A stretch of 64,000 bases of DNA. It comes from Ruegeria atlantica (GTDB taxonomy: Bacteria > Pseudomonadota > Alphaproteobacteria > Rhodobacterales > Rhodobacteraceae). The stretch lies in contig NZ_WQCF01000011.1 of the NCBI RefSeq assembly GCF_013032455.1, positions 44,690-108,689 of the forward strand. Reading direction: 5' to 3'. Within the stretch, counting starts at the first letter, position 1. Each line of letters starts with the position of its first letter. Under the pieces are notes generated by a model, which had not been told where the DNA came from, searched no databases, and saw only the letters and a list, made by a program, of their open reading frames with translations. This document shows, one piece after another, positions 52,647-62,046 of this stretch. The position numbers and the translations under genes were made by a program.

Positions 52647-52887
52647 CTGCTTTCTCCTGGGTTGCTTCGGCGCGCAGGGCGCGGAGCTGTATGGGAACTT
52701 CCAGATTATCGCTCGATCTCATCGTGTCCAGAAAAAGGGGCATGCAGCCGCCGCAATCCGCCGATTTTCCAAGCGCGTGATAGATCTTGCCAGGTGTGAT
52801 GATTGCCCGCGCGTCGGCTGTTCGCATCCAGTCGATCGCGGCGCGGATATCATGGTCAGATATGTTTGTGCAGTGACATACGATCAT
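52594..52887 (-). CDS. bfd: Bacterioferritin-associated ferredoxin
   Basis: A 97-residue protein starting [19 protein letters not shown], with Cys4, Cys6, Cys45 and Cys48 for one [2Fe-2S] cluster (DCGGC). It reduces bacterioferritin to release iron. The C-terminal 35 residues are a polar tail beyond the usual Bfd length. I chose the ATG at 52887; the frame is open upstream, but the family starts here. The 53-bp overlap with bfr suggests coupling. Confidence 0.92.
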   Translation of the reverse strand: MIVCHCTNISDHDIRAAIDWMRTADARAIITPGKIYHALGKSADCGGCMPLFLDTMRSSDNLEVPIQLRALRAEATQEKADEGRSQSHRISQQISAA

Positions 52888-53012
52888 GGTGAATCTCTGC
52901 TCGATACATTTCTTAGTTAAATAGTAAGTTATTTTTATCAAGTCCAGCCAATAGTACGGCGGGCGACGGGCAAGAAGCGTAAAGGCGCGCACGTTTCTCA
53001 CCCGACACTTGC

Positions 53013-54284
53013 TTAGTGGAAGACCGCGTTTGGATTATCCAGACTGTCTGACCCTTCAATGTTGATCTGATCGAGTTCCAGTGTGATCACGATACGCTCG
53101 ATAGTTTTGGTCTGATCAATCAAGCCATTGACGCCACCCATGATCAGCAACTCACCGCCTTCATTTCCGCGTTCCAGCATCTGGTCGTAGGTGAAACCGG
53201 CTTCGGCTGTTGCTTTCAAAAGGCCCAGGGACTGCATGGTGTTGGCAAGCTTGACCTTCATCTCGGTATCCAGCGCGGGATCGGAGGCAATCACGAGGTC
53301 AGACAGCGACGCGCCGGACACTGGGGTGCCATCTATGCGAGTGTAACTGCCCAAATAGACGTTCTGTATGCCAAGGCCGTCGTAATAGTGGCTGTTGTGA
53401 GTATTGTCCGAAAAGCAATCCTGCTCTTCTTCGGGGTCGTTCAGCATCAGGCCGAGGCGCATACGTTCACCAGCCAGTTCACCGTAGGACAAAGAGCCCA
53501 TGCCTGTCAGGATGGCCGAGACGCCAGCCGTTTCGTTCGCAATCAAAGCGGCGCGCGCTTCGCCACCGTCTTTCCACTGGTCGGCCATCCATGCCAAATC
53601 GCTGACCAACAGTTCGGTGGCGGCACTCAGATACCGGGCGCGTCGGTCGCAGTTCCCGTTTGTGCAGCCATCTCCCTGAACATAATCAGTGTACGGACGG
53701 TTGCCCGCACCTTTGCCATGGCCGTTCAGGTCTTGACCCCATAGCAGGAATTCGATGGCGTGATAGCCGGTGGCCACATTCGCCTCGATCCCGTCTGCTT
53801 CATGTAGGGTATCGCCCAGAAGTTCCGGGGTGATTTCACGCGCATCGATGGCCTGACCGGACAGATTAAAGGTAGGATTTGCGATCACGTTCAATGCGGC
53901 AAGCGCGTTCTCATCTGCAGGGCCGCTATAGGGGGCCTCGACATAGTCGATCAAACCTTCGTCCAGCGGCCAAGCATTCACTTTGCCCTCCCAATCGTCA
54001 ACAATGGCGTTGCCGAAGCGGTAGACTTCGGTCTGCTGGTAGGGCACGCGCGCAGCAATCCACGCAGCACGCGCCGCGTTCAGAGCGGTATCAGTCGGAT
54101 CGGCGATCATAGCGTCTACGGCCTCTTGCAGCTCCTTGGCCGCGATCAGGCTGTCATCGTATTTTGCCTCAGCGATGTTTGCATAGGTGTTTAAAACATC
54201 GGCCTTGGACGGTGCATCAGCTGCAGCGGATGCTGAGGCAACGCTAAGGGTTAAGATGCTGGTTGCAGCAAAAAGTTTGGTCAT
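53013..54284 (-). CDS. Imelysin-family (M75) iron-regulated protein
   Basis: A 423-residue periplasmic protein with a signal peptide (KLFAATSILTLSVASASAAA) and the family motif TGYHAIEFLLWGQDLN (GxHxxE). Imelysins (IrpA, ICMP) are linked to iron uptake; whether they cut peptides is doubtful. The N-terminal AAWIAARVPYQQTEVYRFG and C-terminal SLSYGELAGERMRLGL match the fold. It is followed by bfd, bfr and the dihaem gene. The second imelysin and DUF1513 genes often found in this cluster are absent. Confidence 0.92.
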   Translation of the reverse strand: MTKLFAATSILTLSVASASAAADAPSKADVLNTYANIAEAKYDDSLIAAKELQEAVDAMIADPTDTALNAARAAWIAARVPYQQTEVYRFGNAIVDDWEGKVNAWPLDEGLIDYVEAPYSGPADENALAALNVIANPTFNLSGQAIDAREITPELLGDTLHEADGIEANVATGYHAIEFLLWGQDLNGHGKGAGNRPYTDYVQGDGCTNGNCDRRARYLSAATELLVSDLAWMADQWKDGGEARAALIANETAGVSAILTGMGSLSYGELAGERMRLGLMLNDPEEEQDCFSDNTHNSHYYDGLGIQNVYLGSYTRIDGTPVSGASLSDLVIASDPALDTEMKVKLANTMQSLGLLKATAEAGFTYDQMLERGNEGGELLIMGGVNGLIDQTKTIERIVITLELDQINIEGSDSLDNPNAVFH

Positions 54285-54360
54285 TCAGGTGACACTTTCC
54301 TGTCAGAAACATATTCTCGAGTGCCATCGGTGCGAGGCACTCGAGGATTTAACTGATAGA

Positions 54361-54399
54361 AATAGTCAGGTAAGTCAACCTGAGTTCAATAGTCAGGAT
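54361..54399. promoter_or_regulatory. Operator-like repeats upstream of the imelysin gene
   Basis: AATAGTCAGG occurs at 54361 and again at 54388. Between them TCAGGT-N6-ACCTGA at 54366-54383 is a perfect inverted repeat. It is 80-110 bp before the imelysin start. Iron-responsive control is likely from context, but the motif is not matched to a known regulator. Confidence 0.45.
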
Positions 54400-54466
54400 T
54401 GTTGGGTGGATTTATTTCGACCTACCATCGGGTGGCAGGAGTTGGAAAATGCCCCGAGTGCATGAT

Positions 54467-55264
54467 CTAAACCCGGCGCTGCGCCTGCTGTCCGATTAAG
54501 CTGAAAAAGGCGAACAATACGGCCGCAACGCAGACAATCGATGGACCTGCAGGCGTATCGAACACATATGCTGCCCTCAGGCCCGCGACTGCGGAGAAAG
54601 CGCCGATCGCGGCTGCGATCAATGCCATCGTTTCCGGTGACCGCGCCAAACCCCGCGCCGCGGCGGCCGGAATGATCAACATGGCCGCAATCAGCAAAAC
54701 GCCGACGACTTTGATTGCCACGGCCACGGTCACGGCGAGGGCCAAAGTCAGGATCAACTGCTCGCGCTTGGGATCAAATCCGCTGGCATAAGCCAGTTCT
54801 TCGTTCAACGTTGCCGTCAGAAGTTGCGACCACCGCCACGCGATCAAGGCCACGACCAGCGCGGCACCGCCCCAGATCACGACCAGATCAGATCGCGACA
54901 CTGCAAGAATGTCGCCGAAGAGATAGGCCATCAAATCGATACGTACACCAGACAAGAACGAGACAGCGACAAGGCCGAAAGCAAGCGCGGAATGCGCCAG
55001 AACCCCCAAAAGCGTGTCCATTGCGTATCCGCGTCCGGTTAACAGAGTCACGATCAGTGCCATGGCAAGCGCAACTGCTAACGCTCCTGCAAAAATAGAC
55101 ATCTGAAATGTCAGTGAGAGTGCCACGCCCAGGATTGCCGCATGTGCAGTGGCATCTCCAAAATACGCCATCCGGCGCCAGACAACGAAGCATCCTAAAG
55201 GGGCTGCGGCGATGGCAACGCCAATGCCCGCAAGCGTTGCGCGCATCATGAAATCATCAAGCAT
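54467..55264 (-). CDS. znuB: Zinc ABC transporter permease
   Basis: A 265-residue ABC-3 family permease with about eight helices. The start LAGIGVAIAAAPLGCFVVWR and FGDATAHAAILGVAL are typical of ZnuB. It forms the membrane channel with ZnuC for zinc taken up by ZnuA. It overlaps znuC by one base, and is the last gene of the zur-znuC-znuB operon. Confidence 0.95.
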   Translation of the reverse strand: MLDDFMMRATLAGIGVAIAAAPLGCFVVWRRMAYFGDATAHAAILGVALSLTFQMSIFAGALAVALAMALIVTLLTGRGYAMDTLLGVLAHSALAFGLVAVSFLSGVRIDLMAYLFGDILAVSRSDLVVIWGGAALVVALIAWRWSQLLTATLNEELAYASGFDPKREQLILTLALAVTVAVAIKVVGVLLIAAMLIIPAAAARGLARSPETMALIAAAIGAFSAVAGLRAAYVFDTPAGPSIVCVAAVLFAFFSLIGQQAQRRV

Positions 55265-56004
55265 TATTCTGCGGCTTCCTGAGAATGTTCACTGTGGTCA
55301 TGATCGTGGTCGTGATCATGACGATAAAGGGCCAACGCACCGCCTGTACCTGTTCCGAATAAGGCGCGGTATTCCGGCGCCGACGCAACTACGGCCGGAG
55401 AGCCCGCGCAGCACACATGCCCGTTCAGACAGACAACCCTGTCAGACGCGCTCATAACCACATGCAGTTCATGACTGATCATCAAAATGGCACAACCGGT
55501 TTCGCGCCGGACATTTTCGATCTGGTGATAAAACGCTGCCGATCCTGGTTGATCCAGGCCCTGGGTCGCTTCGTCCAAAAGCAAAACTTCGGGTCGATTG
55601 ATGAGGGCTCTGGCTAGCAATACCCTCTGAAACTGACCTCCGGACAATTGCGACATCTGGCGTGTCAAAAGGTCAGGCACGCCGGCAGTTTCAAGCGCTT
55701 CGGTGCATTGCTTGCGCGACACGCGATTGGTCAGGCGCATGAACCGTTCGACAGATATTGGCAATGTCGGATCGATGTGCAGCTTTTGCGGCACGTATCC
55801 GATTTTTAGACCGGGCTTTAGTGAAACTTGGCCAACTGATGGCTTGGTTGCACCGATGATGGCCCGTAATAGACTGGTCTTGCCTGAGCCGTTCGGGCCG
55901 ACGATCGTAACGATCTCGCCGGGCTCGATTGTCATGTCAACATGGCGCAAAACGGTATTTGAACCGTAGCGCACGCTGAGATTATCAACGGTGATCAGGG
56001 TCAT
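55264..56004 (-). CDS. znuC: Zinc ABC transporter ATP-binding protein
   Basis: A 246-residue ATPase. Walker A is GPNGSGKTSLLRA near residue 37, the signature is QLSGGQFQRVLLARAL, and Walker B is VLLLDEAT. The C-terminus ends in a His-Asp run (HDHDHDHDHSEH), which may sense or buffer zinc. The ATG at 56004 overlaps the zur stop by ATGA; an earlier ATG at 56034 is less likely. Confidence 0.95.
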   Translation of the reverse strand: MTLITVDNLSVRYGSNTVLRHVDMTIEPGEIVTIVGPNGSGKTSLLRAIIGATKPSVGQVSLKPGLKIGYVPQKLHIDPTLPISVERFMRLTNRVSRKQCTEALETAGVPDLLTRQMSQLSGGQFQRVLLARALINRPEVLLLDEATQGLDQPGSAAFYHQIENVRRETGCAILMISHELHVVMSASDRVVCLNGHVCCAGSPAVVASAPEYRALFGTGTGGALALYRHDHDHDHDHSEHSQEAAE

Positions 56005-56519
56005 TTCTGCGCCTTTTGGGTGCAGTCCGGGCACAGCCCTTCAGCTTCTACTACCGTTCGTTCAATCTCGAATCCTGCGGCGCGCGCTGCCGCACCCAGA
56101 ACGCCTTTGGCCGGGGTTGATTGTGCCTCGGCCACAGCATCGCATTTTCGGCAGATCATAAAGGCCGGCGAATGTGCAGCACCGGGGTGAGAGCAAGCAA
56201 CAAATGCGTTCAACCGTTCGATCTTATGGACAAACCCGTTTTGGACGAGGAAATCGAGCGCGCGATAGGCTACAGGCGGTTGTGATCCAAATCCTTCGTC
56301 ACGCAAACGATCAAGAATTGCATACGCCCCAAGCGCGCGATGTTCTTGCAGCAACATTTCCAGAACTTTGCGTCGGACCGGGGTCAGGCGCAGCCCTTCC
56401 TCTTTGCACTGAGCATCCGCCGTGGTCAGCGCAGTCTCAACGCAATTCTCGTGGTCGTGCTTCTGGAACGCAACCGGGGCCATGTCCTCGGTCGGAATGG
56501 GGTGCGTATCACTTGTCAT
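56001..56519 (-). CDS. zur: Zinc uptake regulator (Fur family)
   Basis: A 172-residue Fur-family repressor with the winged helix (GLRLTPVRRKVLEMLLQEHR) and two Cys pairs, CRKC and CPDC, for structural zinc. With zinc bound it should repress znuA and its own operon. The ATG at 56519 has GGAATAAC upstream; the ATG at 56534 is an alternative. It is divergent from znuA across about 56 bp. Confidence 0.92.
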   Translation of the reverse strand: MTSDTHPIPTEDMAPVAFQKHDHENCVETALTTADAQCKEEGLRLTPVRRKVLEMLLQEHRALGAYAILDRLRDEGFGSQPPVAYRALDFLVQNGFVHKIERLNAFVACSHPGAAHSPAFMICRKCDAVAEAQSTPAKGVLGAAARAAGFEIERTVVEAEGLCPDCTQKAQK

Positions 56520-56546
56520 GTTATTCCATATCATATATGCCGCTCG

Positions 56547-56554
56547 TAACGTTA
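56547..56554. promoter_or_regulatory. Candidate Zur-box core
   Basis: TAACGTTA is an 8-bp palindrome in the divergent zur-znuA gap. The surrounding CGTAACGTTATAAAAT resembles AT-rich Zur boxes. One site could control both directions. Confidence 0.45.
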
Positions 56555-56575
56555 TAAAATCACACAGAGGGTCTG

Positions 56576-57685
56576 ATGTCCAGAAAGCTTCTTCCAGTAT
56601 CGATCACCGCCGTACTTATGGGTGGAACGGCCATGGCGGATGTTCCGAATGTAGCGGTCGACATCGCTCCTATTCACTCGCTGGTAGCACGGGTTATGGA
56701 GGGCGTGGGAACGCCTGATCTGATCGTGCAGCCTGGTGCCTCGCCGCATGAATACAACCTGCGCCCCTCTGAAGCCGCAGCACTGCAAGAAGCAGACCTT
56801 GTGTTCTGGATGGGTGAGGGGCTGACACCTTGGATGGAAGGCGCAGTGGAGACGCTTGCCGATGGCGCAACCGTTACTTCCTTGCTGGAAGTGGACGGCA
56901 CGGTTCTTCTTGATTTCCGGGAAAATGCTTTGTTCGAGGCGCATGATCATGGGGATCACGATGCTCATGAAGATCATGCCGACCACGACGCACATGATGA
57001 GCACGATCACGACGACCACGTCGAAAACAAAGAACACGATGAACACGGGCATGATGAAGAGCGTGCGCACGCGGACGAGCATGGTCACGACGAACATGAA
57101 GACGACGATCACGACGATCATGCCAAACATGAAGAGCACGATGATCATACCGACCACGATGAGCACGCACACGGCCTACATGACCCCCATGCATGGCTTT
57201 CCCCGGCAAACGCTCAAACCTGGTTGAACGCGATCGCGTCACAGCTTTCATCCGCGGATCCGGATAACGCGGGTGCTTACTATGCAAACGCCGCAGCAGC
57301 GCGAGACGAAATGGATACCCTGTCTGTCGAAGTGGCCAAGACCCTTGAGCCCGCCCGAGGCGGCAGCTTTATCGTGTTCCACGATGCCTACCAATATTTC
57401 GAGGATGCGTTTGACTTCCGCGCGTCAGGGGCAATTTCTATCAGCGACGCATCTGACCCAAGCCCGGCCCGCATTGCAGAAATTCAGGCCCGGATCAGGG
57501 ATGAGGGTGTAGATTGCGTGCTGGCTGAACCTCAGTTCAACCCCGGAGTTGTCGAGGTTGTGCTGGATGGCACGGAAGCCAAAACAGGTGAGATCGATCC
57601 TCTGGGCTCTGATCTGGAGCCCGGTGCAAAACTGTACCCCCAAGTCATCCTCAACATGGCGAAGACATTGGCCGAATGCTTTTAG
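56576..57685 (+). CDS. znuA: Zinc-binding periplasmic protein with a very long His-rich loop
   Basis: A 369-residue solute-binding protein of the A-I cluster. A signal peptide (LLPVSITAVLMGGTAMA) is followed by VDIAPIHSLVARVM and GASPHEYNLRPSEAA with a zinc His. Residues about 122-205 are an acidic and His-rich loop of over 80 residues, much longer than usual. DPHAWLSP supplies another zinc His after it. It hands zinc to ZnuBC. The loop may buffer or sense zinc. It is divergent from zur. Confidence 0.95.
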   Translation: MSRKLLPVSITAVLMGGTAMADVPNVAVDIAPIHSLVARVMEGVGTPDLIVQPGASPHEYNLRPSEAAALQEADLVFWMGEGLTPWMEGAVETLADGATVTSLLEVDGTVLLDFRENALFEAHDHGDHDAHEDHADHDAHDEHDHDDHVENKEHDEHGHDEERAHADEHGHDEHEDDDHDDHAKHEEHDDHTDHDEHAHGLHDPHAWLSPANAQTWLNAIASQLSSADPDNAGAYYANAAAARDEMDTLSVEVAKTLEPARGGSFIVFHDAYQYFEDAFDFRASGAISISDASDPSPARIAEIQARIRDEGVDCVLAEPQFNPGVVEVVLDGTEAKTGEIDPLGSDLEPGAKLYPQVILNMAKTLAECF

Positions 57686-57691
57686 GTTTTT

Positions 57692-57721
57692 GCCCGGTCG
57701 AATTTAATACTTTGACCGGGC
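57692..57721 (+). terminator. Terminator of znuA
   Basis: GCCCGGTC and GACCGGGC form a perfect 8-bp stem with a 14-nt loop, 6 bp after the znuA stop. A T-rich stretch precedes it, so it may also work on the other strand. The rest of the gap to 58162 shows no gene. Confidence 0.55.
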
Positions 57722-58162
57722 TGATTTACGTCAGGGATAACACAGGTACTCAGTGCTCTTTTTCAAATTGATCACGTTGTCTCTGACGTATTCCCCAAAG
57801 GTGATTGGAGGGGGGCTCCAGAAAGCACCAAAGCTGGCGCGCCGATAACAGCCAAGAGGGGCCAGACCTCTCGTGTTCTATTTCGCGGAGTACGATACTT
57901 TATTGGGATCAAGCCTCATGACAGTTCCTAACAGACAACGGATGATCGACTAAACTACGGTAGTGTCCGAGTTGTGTAAGCAGCCGGCCATTAGGCTCCA
58001 CGGCTGTTTATAGGGCCTGACACTAGATATTTTGGCCTAAAAATGGCATAGTACGACTTTGGTAATGATTTTTTCCCCTCATTTTGAGATTATTTTTGTT
58101 CAGCAAGAGAACAAGTTTCTTCGACCCGGAGGATGCGAACAAGTTCGATAACGGGAAGTCTG

Positions 58163-60181
58163 ATGGACAACGATCTCTCGCAAGAAGACATTGCCTTTGA
58201 CGGAGCAATTGGGTTTGGTTCCGCAACAGTTGGTGGTCGGGGTGGTGAGATTGTCAAGGTGACAAGCCTCGCCGATTCCGGTCCGGGGACTCTCCGATGG
58301 GCCCTAGAGGAATTAGATGGTCCGCGCATCGTTGTTTTCGAGGTAAGCGGGCAGATAAATCTTGAAGAAGCGATCCAAGTCAACGGTGATGTAACGATCG
58401 CGGGTCAAACCTCTCCCGAAGGCATAACCATAACTGGCGCAAAGCTTAGGATTGTCGAGAGCAATGTAATTATTCGCGGACTTCATTTCCGTCCAGGCGA
58501 CGGAGACGGTGACGAACCCGATAATAGAGACGCCATCTCGATCGGTAGCAGTTTAGGTCAAGTCGAAAACGTCGTGATCGACAGCAATTCCTTAAGCTGG
58601 TCGATAGATGAGTTGATTACAGTCTGGTACGGGTCCAGAAACATTACGCTTTCGAACAACATATTCTCGGAGGCGTTAAAATCCTCGCTCCACCCGAAAG
58701 GCGACCATTCGATGGCTCTGATGGTCGGCGACGATAGTTCCAATGTAACCGTATATGGAAATTTGTTTGCTCACAACCAATTCAGGAACGCGACCATAGC
58801 AGATGCAAACCAGGTCGAATTTATCAACAACGTGATCTACAACTACGGTTCACTTGGATTCAATGGGCGAACTTATTCGACGGCTCATGTCATTGGAAAT
58901 GTTTACATCGCAGGTCCGGACACGAGAGATATCGAGGCAATCCAATTGCGCGCACCTGAAGATGGTGCGGCCTATTATTTGTCTGATAACGTTGCAGAAA
59001 TTGGTGGCGACGCAATCTCAAAAATCTCTGAAAGCCTAGTGTTTGAACCCAGCGGCGTCCCTGTCCTGACGTCATCAGAAGTCATAAATTACGTGCTGGC
59101 CAACGCTGGTGCGCGATATCCGTTACTGGATTCGATTGACGCACGAGTCATCCAGTCTGTGATCGATGGAACCGGTGGCATCATCGATTCACCCAGTGAA
59201 GTTGGCGGCTACGACAGCGTACCAAATACTCTCGCACCCAGTGACCGCGACAACGACGGTGTTCCGGATAGTTACGAGGAATTCGTTGGTTCTGACCCCG
59301 ATCTTTTCGATGCGCATGGTGATGTAAACGGCAATGGAATTTCCAACATTGAAGATTATATCAACGGATTGATCGTCAGGGATGATGTTCTCACCCCAAT
59401 CGTCGTTTCTACTGTCGCCGGAAACATTGGCACACCCGAGGCTGGCTCCTCGGATACCGAGATCACCGTGACCTTTGCCGACAACGTGGCCATTGACGTC
59501 TCGAGCATCGATATCGGTGATATCACGGTGACCGGCCCTGCGGGACCGCTGAGCGTGACCGGTGTCAGCCTTGATATCAACAGCGACGGCACCCCGCGCG
59601 CGGCCACCTATACCGTTGCCGCGCCCGGCGGCAGCTGGGACCTGGCCGATAACGGCGCCTATACCGTTGCCCTGCTGGCGGACGAGGTTTTTGACACCGG
59701 CGGCAATGCGGTGGCCGCCGATCCCGCCCTTGCCGGGTTTACCGCCGATACCGTTGGCCCGCCGCCATCCTTCAGGGTTGAAGCCGAGACTTTTCAGATC
59801 GTTAGCGGGTTCAAAATAAAAAATAACAATGTTGCATCCGGCGATCAGTATCTTCAGGCGGGTGGGAACGGCGAACAGAGAGCGTCTTATACCTTTTCTG
59901 GTGCCGAAGGGGTGTATGATCTGAACTTGGGATACTTTGATGAAAACGATGGCCAATCACAGATGAGTCTGTTGGTAAATGGGGTCGAGGTCGATAATTT
60001 CATCTGGAATGTGGATGCTGGCGGTAAGCTTGCTAACAACACATCTTTCGTGGAGCGTACCATTACAAATGTATCTCTTTCCAGCGGCGATGAGATCGAA
60101 ATCGTAGGAACAAAAGACGGTAGCGAGCCGCTACGGACAGACTATCTGGATTTCGAATTTGTCGACTGGCTTCTAGTTTGA
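58163..60181 (+). CDS. Pectate-lyase-like beta-helix protein with C-terminal binding domain
   Basis: A 672-residue modular protein. Residues about 10-350 are a pectate-lyase-like right-handed beta helix (AIGFGSATVGGRGGEIVKVT, TIAGQTSPEGITI, HPKGDHSMALM). A calcium-type segment SDRDNDGVPDSYEE follows near 370-410. Then comes an Ig-like unit (SSIDIGDITVTGPAGPLSVT) and a CBM6/35-like end (FRVEAETFQIVSG). It should act on a polyuronate. No signal peptide is visible from the ATG at 58163 (GGGAAG upstream) or at 58133. The Ig-like unit is far more GC-rich than the rest, suggesting domain exchange. Confidence 0.75.
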   Translation: MDNDLSQEDIAFDGAIGFGSATVGGRGGEIVKVTSLADSGPGTLRWALEELDGPRIVVFEVSGQINLEEAIQVNGDVTIAGQTSPEGITITGAKLRIVESNVIIRGLHFRPGDGDGDEPDNRDAISIGSSLGQVENVVIDSNSLSWSIDELITVWYGSRNITLSNNIFSEALKSSLHPKGDHSMALMVGDDSSNVTVYGNLFAHNQFRNATIADANQVEFINNVIYNYGSLGFNGRTYSTAHVIGNVYIAGPDTRDIEAIQLRAPEDGAAYYLSDNVAEIGGDAISKISESLVFEPSGVPVLTSSEVINYVLANAGARYPLLDSIDARVIQSVIDGTGGIIDSPSEVGGYDSVPNTLAPSDRDNDGVPDSYEEFVGSDPDLFDAHGDVNGNGISNIEDYINGLIVRDDVLTPIVVSTVAGNIGTPEAGSSDTEITVTFADNVAIDVSSIDIGDITVTGPAGPLSVTGVSLDINSDGTPRAATYTVAAPGGSWDLADNGAYTVALLADEVFDTGGNAVAADPALAGFTADTVGPPPSFRVEAETFQIVSGFKIKNNNVASGDQYLQAGGNGEQRASYTFSGAEGVYDLNLGYFDENDGQSQMSLLVNGVEVDNFIWNVDAGGKLANNTSFVERTITNVSLSSGDEIEIVGTKDGSEPLRTDYLDFEFVDWLLV

Positions 60182-60348
60182 CGACTTCGTCAGCACGACC
60201 ATCGTATTTTAATGTGGCCAACTGTGGACGTGTCGCGACTTGATCTCGGAGATTGTTGTGTCGCAAACCGAGGAAGACGGCATGCCGGTTGAGATCCAAG
60301 GCCACTTCAACGCCTTAGTATCAAGCCGTTCCAAAAAGGTGTGGGTGA

Positions 60349-60392
60349 TGGTAGCGGAGGAGGGACTTGAACCCCCGACACGCGGATTATGA
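60349..60392 (-). repeat. 3' fragment of a CAT-anticodon tRNA (att remnant)
   Basis: Read on the minus strand, the 44 nt from TCATAA through the variable loop, T arm (GGGGG-TTCAAGT-CCCTC) and acceptor strand CTCCGCT-A-CCA are tRNA-like. The 5' half does not pair: no 5' anticodon strand or D arm is present. Fragments like this mark the far end of an element inserted in a tRNA. Orientation places the element to the right, with the intact tRNA outside the window. Confidence 0.7.
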
Positions 60393-60855
60393 CTCAGTCC
60401 GGCTAGCTCCACACCCCGCCGCTAGCTACTCCATCCAACCACATTGACTATTTGGCTTGGTTGGGATTAAGGCTTGCAGGCGGACACATGCTGCCACAAC
60501 GCGTCACACCCAACCACAGGGTTGTTTGTCATCCATACGCTACCCAGTCCCGAAAGCGGACATTGATGCACAGCGCGGCGAATGACCGCTCCGAGGATAT
60601 CGCGGAAATGTCGTCGCTGTCACGAAACGCAGCTGGGCTCATTTTGAAAAAAAACTGGAAATATTTGGTACCATTGAACTTGGCTACCGGAAAGTCAAAA
60701 TCCTAAACAGCGAACTAATCCGGTTGTATTGCCGTCGACTCGACAGAGAGGTTTTGTCGGACCCTGCTTTGAAAATTGAACAAATAGGGGGTAGCAATCG
60801 GTCATTCGCTGACAGTCAGTCAAGGTTTTCAACTGCTTCATATCTGCCTGAACGG

Positions 60856-61526
60856 TCATGATTGCTCTGCACCCATTTTCGCTTGACCTGGTGTCAGCCC
60901 AAAGAACTGCTTGAATGCAGACCCGAACGCAGATTGGCTATTGAACCCTGCGATGGAAGCGGCCTGTTTGACGTTCTTTCCTGTCGAGAGCGCTGCCAAG
61001 GCTGCCGTTAACTGGGCTTGCTGGCGCCATTGTCCAAAGCTCAGATCAGGCTCTTTGCGGAAATGCCGGGCCAAAGTGCGCTCGGACGCTCCGGCCTCTT
61101 GAGCCCATTCTTGAATAGTCTTGGCATCGTTGGGTTGTTTGCGCAAGGCATCAGTTATTTTGCGAAGACGTTTGCCCCGCGGTAGTGGGAGCGTAAGGGA
61201 AAGAGCCTCAGAACTCTCGATTTCACCAAGAGCAAGCGTCACGATTTGGTGGCCTCGCCCTCCGGTTTCCCAATCCAGTGGTTCCTTGCATGCGGCAATG
61301 ACGAGTTCCCTTAGCAATGGTGAGACGGATATAACCTTACAGTCTTTTTCCATACCTAAATAAATGGATTCTTTCAAAAATAAGGTGCGCGTGGATGAGA
61401 GTGAGGATCGGCAAAAAGACCATCCGGATAGTCTTTTGCGTACCCGACGACCGATCGTTCAGCGGTTTCATACGGGGCGATTTCAATTTGTCTGCCTCGC
61501 GACGGAAAAAGGCTGCGCTCTTTCAT
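60856..61526 (-). pseudogene. AraC-family regulator with internal deletion
   Basis: On the minus strand an ATG at 61526 begins the cupin half (APYETAERSVVGYAKDYPDG, ADPHSHPRA) and then stops in frame at PYF. The C-terminal half resumes at once in another frame (KDCKVISVSPLLRELVIAAC) and runs through the two helix-turn-helix units (EWAQEAGASERTLARHFRKE) to 60856. About 60 residues of the cupin are missing. The C-terminal 173 residues could still be made from an internal start. Confidence 0.7.
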
Positions 61527-61573
61527 ACAGCCATGTTTTTATCTCTGAAAGCTAAGGGAAACGGGGAATTTTC

Positions 61574-61998
61574 ATGGTTTCAGAACGCTTGGAAACCGCT
61601 GGTGTCTTTGGTCGCAAGGTTTTTCATGTGACCCAAGATGCACTGAAAGATGGCCCCAACACACACGGCCAGCCCCGCAAGACGGCGTATTCAGGGCCTG
61701 GGCTTTGGGTCGGTCAGTGCGAAGTAACTGCGCGCGACGTCCCCAGCCAATGGCACCATCACAAAGACTACGACAGCCTTATGTTCATGCTTGCCGGTCG
61801 CACTCGGGTTGAATGGGGAGTGAAGGCGAAAAGAGTTTTGAGCTTGGCCCCGGAGACTACGGCTTCGTCGGACGACGGATCATCCACCGAGCTCAGATAT
61901 TCGATACATCAGAAAATTGCCGCTATGTCTTCGTGCGACTTGGCAACGGAGAGTCTGTTGAAAACGTAGACGAGCCTGGTTTCTCATCAGACGAATAA
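61574..61998 (+). pseudogene. Cupin-domain protein, frameshifted
   Basis: From the ATG at 61574 the frame gives a cupin (SQWHHHKDYDSLMFMLAGRT, RVEWG). Near 61815-61818 a GGGG run shifts the frame; one more G would restore GSEGEKSFELGPGDYGFVGR and HRAQIFDTSENCRYVFVRLG to the stop at 61998. The cupin metal His pattern is kept across both parts. It may be a real lesion or a base-calling error. It is divergent from the AraC gene. Confidence 0.65.
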
Positions 61999-62046
61999 AC
62001 CGTCCTCCCCTCATTGAACGACCTTCAAAGAATTTGAGCGCACCGA

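Noticed and set aside
60349..60430. Functional tRNA-Met or tRNA-Ile
   Set aside because: The 5' anticodon strand and D arm cannot be formed from the adjacent sequence.
60452..60706. 84-residue gene on the plus strand
   Set aside because: No ribosome site and a low-complexity, family-free product next to a tRNA scar.
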